Source: CAZPUI01 sp964415525 (lineage in GTDB: Bacteria > Acidobacteriota > Holophagae > Holophagales > Holophagaceae). Taken from it: a stretch of 10,668 bases of DNA. The stretch is taken from assembly GCA_964415525.1 (NCBI GenBank), contig CAYQAS010000131.1, forward strand, positions 1 through 10,668. The letters run 5' to 3'. Positions within the stretch are counted from its first letter, which is position 1. Each line of letters begins with the position of its first letter. The translations under genes were made by a program, and so were the position numbers. A model generated the notes under the pieces. That model was not told the DNA's origin. It ran no database searches and saw nothing but the letters and a program-made list of their open reading frames with translations. Below, piece by piece: positions 5,759 to 10,668 of the stretch.

Positions 5759-8071
5759 ATGGGTCGATTTGTAGGAGATCTCTCCATCAAGCGCCGCGTC
5801 ACGCTCCTATTGGCGGCGGTGGCGGGCATCGCCCTTCTCGGGAGCTTCCTGGCCTTCCTGGCCTATGAACGTTCCGCCCTGCGGGAGGGACAGGTCCGCA
5901 GCCTGCGCACCCAGGCCCTGGTGCTCTCACAGGTGCTCTCAGCGGATCTGGACTTCGGCACCACGTTCAGCGGCACCCGCTCCCTCCGAGCCATGTCCAC
6001 CAACCCGCATATCCTGGCCGCCCGCATCTTCGACGCCGAGGGGCGCCCCTTCGCCACCCACGTCGTGCCCTCCCACACCCTCGCCCTACCGGAGCGGGCC
6101 CAGGACGAGACCGCCCAGTTCGAACACCGGCACCTGGACATGTTCCTGAAAATCCAGCTGGAGGGGGAATTCAAGGGCACGCTCTTCCTCCGCTCGGACC
6201 TCGAGGAGATCGACGCGCACTTCATCTGGTCCGTAAAGATGATGTCCATGGTGGGTGTCGCCCTGATGGGCCTTGTATTCCTCTCCAGCCTCCTGCTGCA
6301 GAAACAGATCTCCGAGCCGATCCTCGCCGTGTCCCAGACCGCTCTGCAGATCTCCGAGGAGCGGGACTACTCACTCCGGATCCAGCCCAGCCAGGGCGGT
6401 GAGATCGCCATCCTCGCCGGGGCCATCAACGAGATGCTGGGGCAGATCCAGCAGCGGGACGCCCAGCTCCTGGACTACCAGGATCACCTGGAGGAGCAGG
6501 TCGCCCAGCGTTCGGAGGAACTGCTCCGTGCGAACACCCAGCTGCTGCTCGCCAAGGAAAAGGCAGAGGAGGCCTCCCGCGCCAAGAGCTCCTTCCTCGC
6601 CAACATGAGCCACGAGCTGCGCACGCCCCTCAACGCCATCCTGCTCTACAGCGAGCTGCTCACCGATGAGGCCAAGGAGCGGGGCATTCCCGACATGGTG
6701 TCGGACCTCGACCGCATCCAGGGCGCCGGGAAGCACCTGCTCTCCCTGATCGACGAGATCCTGGACCTGTCCAAGATCGAAGCCGGCCGCATGAGCGTCT
6801 TCACCGAGGACATCCAGGTCGGACAGCTCCTCCAGGACATCAAGGACACCGTTGCTCCCCTCGTAGGCAAGAACCGGAACCAGTTCGAGGTGCTGGGACA
6901 TCCCGATGTCACCCGAATCCGGTCGGACATGAAGATCCTGCGCCAGAGCCTGACCAACCTGCTGAACAACGCTTCCAAATTCACGGAGGACGGCCTCATC
7001 ACCCTGCGGGTCATGCCCGACGAGGACCCATCCTTCGTGCGGTTCCTGGTGGAGGACACCGGCATTGGCATGACGCCTGAGCAGCAGCAGCGGATCTTCC
7101 AGGAGTTCACGCAAGCGGATGAGTCCACCACCCGGCGCTACGGCGGCACGGGCCTCGGCCTCACCCTCTGCCGCCGCTTCGCCGAGATGCTCGGTGGCAG
7201 CATCCTGGTGGAAAGCGAGCCCGGCAAGGGTTCCATCTTCACCATCCGCATCCCCAGGGTCTCCATCAGCCCTCAGGGCAAGGTCACGGGCCCCACTCTG
7301 GCGTCTTTCGGCGTGAAGACCAAGGTCCTGATCATCGACGACGATCCATCCATGCGGGATGCCCTCTCCCGAATGCTCACCAAGGAGGGCTACTGGGTGG
7401 CCATGGCCGCCGACGGCAAGGAGGGCATCGAGATGGCCCGGTCCCTGCGGCCCCAGGTCATCACCCTCGACATTGCCATGCCCGGCATGAACGGGTGGCA
7501 GGTCTTGTCCGCCCTCAAGGAAGATGCAGATCTCAAGGACATTCCCGTGGTGCTCATCACCATGATGGAGGGGCGCTCCAGGGGCTTCGCGCTTGGCGCG
7601 ACGGCCTACCTGCAGAAGCCCATCACCCGGGAAGAGCTGCTCCAGGTGCTCGACCGGTTCCAGCCCGAGGATGGCCAGCCTGTCCTGGTGGTGGAGGACG
7701 ATTCGGATACGTTGCTGGGCCTGAACCGGATCCTCGAGCACGAAGGCTGGACGACCCGCCTCGCCATGGATGGCTTCCAGGCCCTCAGTGCCTTGCAGGA
7801 GGCGCCGCCCTGCGCCCTGGTGCTGGACCTGATGCTCCCGGGGATGGACGGTTTCCAGCTACTCGCGGAGATGCAGGGGAATCCCGCCTGGTCCAACATC
7901 CCGGTCCTGATCCTGACGGCCAAGGAGCTGACCACGGAAGATCTCGCCCTGCTTAAGGCACCGCAGGTCCACCGGGTCTTCCGCAAGGGCGCCTGCAGCA
8001 AGGAAGAGCTTGTGGAAGCCGTGAAGGACATCACCCAGAAGCTGTTCTCGCCCCGCCCTGACTCCGAGTAA
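5759..8071 (+). CDS. Hybrid histidine kinase: CHASE8-like sensor, HAMP, HisKA, HATPase, two receivers
   Basis: A 770-residue inner-membrane sensor kinase. TM1 covers about residues 14-36 and TM2 about 160-181, enclosing a periplasmic CHASE8-like domain with the marker segments VLSADLDFG and ILAARIFDAEGRPFATHV (85-102). HAMP runs about 182-235 (ISEPILAVSQTA, RDYSLRI, INEMLGQI), followed by a coiled coil (235-275). HisKA has phosphoacceptor H285 in FLANMSHELRTPLNAI. The ATPase domain shows an N box around N404, DTGIGM (433-438) and GGTGLGL (462-468). Receiver 1 has D527-D529, phosphosite D571 and K620-P. Receiver 2 has E646/D647, phosphosite D690 and K743 followed by Gly, not Pro. All catalytic residues look intact. 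It lies in one operon with the YfiR gene upstream and a lone receiver 11 nt downstream. The domain calls are secure; the CHASE8 label is read from pattern. Confidence 0.95.
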   Translation: MGRFVGDLSIKRRVTLLLAAVAGIALLGSFLAFLAYERSALREGQVRSLRTQALVLSQVLSADLDFGTTFSGTRSLRAMSTNPHILAARIFDAEGRPFATHVVPSHTLALPERAQDETAQFEHRHLDMFLKIQLEGEFKGTLFLRSDLEEIDAHFIWSVKMMSMVGVALMGLVFLSSLLLQKQISEPILAVSQTALQISEERDYSLRIQPSQGGEIAILAGAINEMLGQIQQRDAQLLDYQDHLEEQVAQRSEELLRANTQLLLAKEKAEEASRAKSSFLANMSHELRTPLNAILLYSELLTDEAKERGIPDMVSDLDRIQGAGKHLLSLIDEILDLSKIEAGRMSVFTEDIQVGQLLQDIKDTVAPLVGKNRNQFEVLGHPDVTRIRSDMKILRQSLTNLLNNASKFTEDGLITLRVMPDEDPSFVRFLVEDTGIGMTPEQQQRIFQEFTQADESTTRRYGGTGLGLTLCRRFAEMLGGSILVESEPGKGSIFTIRIPRVSISPQGKVTGPTLASFGVKTKVLIIDDDPSMRDALSRMLTKEGYWVAMAADGKEGIEMARSLRPQVITLDIAMPGMNGWQVLSALKEDADLKDIPVVLITMMEGRSRGFALGATAYLQKPITREELLQVLDRFQPEDGQPVLVVEDDSDTLLGLNRILEHEGWTTRLAMDGFQALSALQEAPPCALVLDLMLPGMDGFQLLAEMQGNPAWSNIPVLILTAKELTTEDLALLKAPQVHRVFRKGACSKEELVEAVKDITQKLFSPRPDSE

Positions 8072-8076
8072 AGAGG
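8072..8076 (+). promoter_or_regulatory. Ribosome binding site of the lone receiver
   Basis: AGAGG lies 6 nt before ATG 8083 and begins inside the stop codon region of the kinase gene, so the receiver is co-translated with the kinase. Confidence 0.7.
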
Positions 8077-8082
8077 TCTGCC

Positions 8083-8463
8083 ATGGCTCGCATCCTGCTC
8101 GTCGAAGACAACGAAATGAACCGCGATGTGCTCTCCCGACTGCTCAAGCGAAGGGGCTTCGATCTCGTGTTCGCCGAGGATGGCGAGGCCGCCGTCCGAG
8201 TCCACCTCGAATCCCAGCCCGACCTGGTACTCATGGACATCAGCCTGCCTCTCATGGACGGCTACGAGGCCACCCGACGCATCCGGACACAGGAAGCGGG
8301 CCGACGGCGGACGCCCATCATCGCCCTGACGGCCCACGCCATGATCAGCGACCGGGACAAGGCCATTGCCTCTGGCTGTGATGACTATGAGACGAAGCCG
8401 GTGGAGTTCACGCGTCTGTTGACGAAGATCCAGCAACATCTGGGGGCAACGGAATCGCACTGA
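8083..8463 (+). CDS. Single-domain response regulator (CheY/DivK-like)
   Basis: A 126-residue protein that is one receiver domain and nothing else. Acidic residues E8/D9 lie in ILLVEDNEMNRD, the phosphoacceptor is D52 in VLMDISLPLMDGYEATRRIR, T83 lies in IIALTAHAM, and K105-P follows in DDYETKPVEF. The MNRDVLSRLL and LTAHAM wording is typical of receivers that exchange phosphate with hybrid kinases. It starts 11 nt after the kinase stop with a good ribosome binding site, so it is most likely the kinase's diffusible receiver, either as a phosphate sink or as a shuttle to an Hpt protein encoded elsewhere. With no output domain, it must act by binding. Its last 56 bp overlap the 3' end of the convergent CBS-domain gene. 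Confidence 0.95.
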   Translation: MARILLVEDNEMNRDVLSRLLKRRGFDLVFAEDGEAAVRVHLESQPDLVLMDISLPLMDGYEATRRIRTQEAGRRRTPIIALTAHAMISDRDKAIASGCDDYETKPVEFTRLLTKIQQHLGATESH

Positions 8464-9682
8464 TCTCGAGAATCCGGGAACCATCCAGCCTGAGGACCGT
8501 CAGCCGCGCGCCCTCGACATCCACCGACTCCCCTACCGAGGGGAGTCGACCGATTCGGGAGAGCACCAGACCGGCGGCGGTATCGAAACCCTCTCGCTCC
8601 CAGGCACAGCCCAACAGCCGAGCCAACTCTTCCACGTGCAGGGTGCCGGACACCACGTAGGCGCCATCGGGCCCAGGGGCAGATTCGGGTGCGGCTTCGT
8701 GTTCCTCCCGGATCTCGCCGAAGACCTCTTCCAGCAGGTCCTCCAGGGTCACGAGACCCGACACCGATCCGTATTCGTCCACGACGATGGCCAGCTGCGT
8801 GCGGGCCAGCTGCAGTTCTCGCATCAGTTCCTGGACGGGTTTGGATTCGGGTACAAAAGGCGCGGGCTTGAGCAGGGTTCGCAGGTCCAGGTGATCGTCT
8901 GGATCCCCCTGGAGCAGGTCCTTCAGGAGCACCACCCCCACGATGTGATCCGCAGATCCCGCATAGATCGGCAGTCGGCTGTGGCGCGTCGCCCGAAAGG
9001 CCGTCCAGGCTTCCTCTGCGCTGGCGTCGATGGAGAGGGACTTCACAAGGTTGCGTGGGGTCATCACCTCACGCACCACGGTGTCGCCGAAGTCCACCAC
9101 GTTGCGGATCAGCTCCCGATCATCGGCTTCCAGGATGCCTTCCGCCTCCCCCTCTTCCAGCAACGCCGTCACGGCATCGTCGGAGGCTTCGCTCTCTTCG
9201 GGATCCCGCTCCTGACGTTCCTTCTGGTGCACCTGGAGCCTCGTGAGGGGCATCAGGAAGGGCCGCAGGAACTGATGGGCCGGATAGTAAAAGGGAAAGA
9301 GACGGCTCAACCACGACGCGGGATTCCCGGCGGTGATCAGCACAGGCAGAACGCCATCCAGGAGCCAGACATAGAGCAGGGCGAGCCCCACGAGGGCGAC
9401 GAGGCCGAGCGCCTTGGGTGCCACGAGGAACCAGGCCAGCCCGAGCAGGAGCACGAGCAGGATGCGGTTCCAGAGGGAGAGACTCAGACCGAACTGGAAG
9501 GGGTCCTCAAGCAGACGGAGCAGCCCCGGGTGAAAGCCGTGTTCCTCCTCCAGGAGACGCCGCCGCTGAATGCTGGGCAGGGCGTGAAAGGCCTCCAGCA
9601 GGCAGGAGAGGAGGGCTCGATAGACGACGCCCGCCGCGAAGGCGAAGAGGATCCAGGTGGGTGTGTTACTGGGGGGTTCCAT
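8408..9682 (-). CDS. CNNM/CorC-type CBS-domain membrane protein (hemolysin-family, TlyC-like)
   Basis: A 424-residue inner-membrane protein of the CNNM-CBS-CorC family, whose members are linked to magnesium or cobalt transport; the old name hemolysin is historical. The N-terminal part is a transmembrane domain with segments near residues 9-27, 70-88 and 90-117, then an amphipathic linker rich in Glu (153-190). The paired CBS module starts at VVREVMTPRNLV (202-213), continues through RHSRLPIYAGSADHIVGVV and ends with IVVDEYGSVSGLVTLEDLLEEVFGEI (299-324), a family hallmark. The C-terminal CorC/HlyC domain covers about 338-412 (YVVSGTLHVEELARLLG). The start ATG 9682 overlaps the stop of the upstream HGSNAT-like gene by 17 nt, with AGGG as a weak ribosome binding site. 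Its 3' end overlaps the receiver gene on the other strand. Ion specificity cannot be read from the sequence. Confidence 0.92.
   Translation of the reverse strand: MEPPSNTPTWILFAFAAGVVYRALLSCLLEAFHALPSIQRRRLLEEEHGFHPGLLRLLEDPFQFGLSLSLWNRILLVLLLGLAWFLVAPKALGLVALVGLALLYVWLLDGVLPVLITAGNPASWLSRLFPFYYPAHQFLRPFLMPLTRLQVHQKERQERDPEESEASDDAVTALLEEGEAEGILEADDRELIRNVVDFGDTVVREVMTPRNLVKSLSIDASAEEAWTAFRATRHSRLPIYAGSADHIVGVVLLKDLLQGDPDDHLDLRTLLKPAPFVPESKPVQELMRELQLARTQLAIVVDEYGSVSGLVTLEDLLEEVFGEIREEHEAAPESAPGPDGAYVVSGTLHVEELARLLGCAWEREGFDTAAGLVLSRIGRLPSVGESVDVEGARLTVLRLDGSRILEISAIPLPPDVAGSSSTDA
8525..8548. terminator. Perfect 10-bp-stem hairpin past the receiver stop; possible 3' end of the plus-strand operon
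   Basis: CGACTCCCCT, a 4-nt loop ACCG and AGGGGAGTCG pair perfectly over 10 bp. The hairpin starts 61 nt past the stop of the receiver gene, on the antisense strand of the CBS-domain gene (its codons for about RLPSVGES). No T-run follows on either strand, so it is not a standard intrinsic terminator. It may mark a processed or protected mRNA end. Confidence 0.35.
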
Positions 9683-10668
9683 GACCCTGTGATTCTAGCA
9701 GCCGCTGTTCATCGGGCTTCAGCTTGATGCGGCGCCGCACCTTCTCGCGGATCGGTTCCAGGGGATCGTGGCTCAAGCCATCCGGCGTCGCGGGCAACCC
9801 CTTCCGCTGCCGGGCGGCGTTCAGGAATGGATAGGATTCAGTGGCCAGTTCAGGGCTCTTTCGGAAGTGGAAATAGGTGAGCCATCCCCCCACCAGGAAC
9901 CAGATTCCCAGTGCCACCAGGGTTCGCTTCTGGATACGCCGCACGCGCTCGGGCTGTTGCCTCAGGCTCTGCCAGGCCAACCCGGCTAGGAGGTTCGCGC
10001 CGATGATGCCGACCGTGAGGCTGAGGGTGCCCAGCCATCCCTGGCTGTACCACTTCCAGCCCGTGATCGCCTGGACAGGCTCGGCCAGCAGGAGCCCGAA
10101 GATGAGGAAGAGGTGGAGCATGTATAGCAGCAGGCTCTCCTTGCTCGCGGCCTCCACGAAGTTCGGTCCCTTCCAGCGCCCACGGACGAGCTCGATGCCC
10201 CCGACGAGGGCACCCAGCAGCATCACCACGCCGATGCGCTCCGCGACACTGGGCAGCGTAGTGTTGTGGAGCCGGTAGATGTCCTGCTCTAGCCACTGCC
10301 CGTCCCAGAGCCAGCCCTTGGCGGCATGTCCGCCCCAGGCCACGAAGAGGGCCCCGGCCACGCCGAGGGCGACCAGCCACTGGGCCTCGCTCCAGCGGGA
10401 GCGTCCCTCCACCGGCATCACGCGAAAATGGCGATAGAGCGCGCCGAGCACGGAGCCGAAGGCGGCGAAGGTGAACCAGGGAAACAGCGGGAAGAGCGCC
10501 GTCACGCCCCGGTCCGTATTGCCGTTGAAGAGGCCGCGGATGGGCGTCCACCAGCCGTTGGCCACGCCGGGCTGCCAGAGATGAGGTGCCGCCCAAGCCG
10601 CGCCCAGGGCGAGGATCAGGGCCGCCACCGCATAGACGACCGGCTTTAGCGCGACCCGGTCCAGTCCC
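9666..10668 (-). CDS. HGSNAT/DUF1624-like multi-pass membrane protein (5' end beyond right edge)
   Basis: The C-terminal 333 or so residues of a multi-pass membrane protein like the bacterial relatives of heparan-alpha-glucosaminide N-acetyltransferase (DUF1624, DUF5009). The reading frame stays open to the window edge, with in-frame codons reading LDRVALKPVVYAV before the GTG at 10628, so that GTG is internal and not the start. Visible markers are WTPIRGLFNGNTDRGVTALF, then FPLFPWFTFAAFGSVLGALY, a family-like helix, and KESLLLYMLHLFLIFGLLL. At least seven hydrophobic segments can be seen, followed by a soluble, charged tail of about 70 residues (KSPELATESYPF onward). The conserved N-terminal RxxSLD region with the active-site histidine is expected outside the window. 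In bacteria the substrate of these proteins is mostly unknown; sugar or cell-wall acylation is the usual guess. Its TAA lies inside the start of the CBS-domain gene, indicating an operon. Confidence 0.78.
   Translation of the reverse strand, partial: GLDRVALKPVVYAVAALILALGAAWAAPHLWQPGVANGWWTPIRGLFNGNTDRGVTALFPLFPWFTFAAFGSVLGALYRHFRVMPVEGRSRWSEAQWLVALGVAGALFVAWGGHAAKGWLWDGQWLEQDIYRLHNTTLPSVAERIGVVMLLGALVGGIELVRGRWKGPNFVEAASKESLLLYMLHLFLIFGLLLAEPVQAITGWKWYSQGWLGTLSLTVGIIGANLLAGLAWQSLRQQPERVRRIQKRTLVALGIWFLVGGWLTYFHFRKSPELATESYPFLNAARQRKGLPATPDGLSHDPLEPIREKVRRRIKLKPDEQRLLESQGHGTPQ

Noticed and set aside
6371..7741. 456-codon minus-strand reading frame opposite the hybrid kinase
   Set aside because: It is a shadow of codon bias in the kinase, whose domains are complete on the plus strand.

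Overview
This GC-rich, densely packed bacterial window looks like a chromosome of Acidobacteriota, probably class Holophagae (Geothrix/Holophaga type). That is an impression from gene content and order: a SerA/DUF1015 pair, a receiver-DUF4388 regulator, and a YfiR-family gene joined to a CHASE8-type hybrid kinase. There is no rRNA or other marker to prove it. I see no tRNA, rRNA, CRISPR array, phage gene or classical transposase. Nine complete genes and two genes cut by the window edges fill almost all of it, and no gene-free stretch exceeds about 200 bases.

Left part (1-5048, all minus strand, so transcription runs right to left). In transcription order: a membrane-anchored GH113-like glycosidase, a receiver-DUF4388 response regulator 7 nt downstream, a histidine-family phosphatase 32 nt further on, a 176-nt gap with a weak candidate promoter, a DUF1015/COG4198 protein, a small GxxExxY protein, and the N-terminal part of 3-phosphoglycerate dehydrogenase (serA), which runs off the left edge. 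The phosphatase, DUF1015 protein and SerA may form a serine-metabolism group. The phosphatase has two histidines placed as in dPGM-type phosphoserine phosphatases, and DUF1015 carries an ADGHHR motif like that of the ParB/sulfiredoxin fold.

The GxxExxY gene lies in a unit of about 465 bp bounded by 27-bp inverted repeats (26/27 matching) built from degenerate 9-bp CACGGAGAA-like units. It looks like a small cassette dropped into the DUF1015-serA operon, and one of its repeats may supply a ribosome binding site for the gene. This is the most unusual structure in the window.

Middle (5049-8463). A divergent intergenic region of about 147 bp separates the glycosidase from a plus-strand signalling operon: an exported YfiR/DUF4154 protein, a 770-aa hybrid histidine kinase (two membrane segments around a CHASE8-like sensor, HAMP, HisKA, HATPase, two receivers) and a stand-alone receiver. 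In the known YfiBNR system, YfiR represses a CHASE8-HAMP-GGDEF enzyme. Here the same sensory half appears attached to a phosphorelay instead. No Hpt or output gene is visible.

Right part (8408-10668, minus strand). A multi-pass HGSNAT/DUF1624-like membrane protein, truncated at the right edge, overlaps by 17 nt a CNNM/CorC-type CBS-domain membrane protein. The latter's 3' end overlaps the 3' end of the receiver gene by 56 bp in convergent orientation. A perfect 10-bp-stem hairpin lies just past the receiver stop codon, inside the opposing gene.
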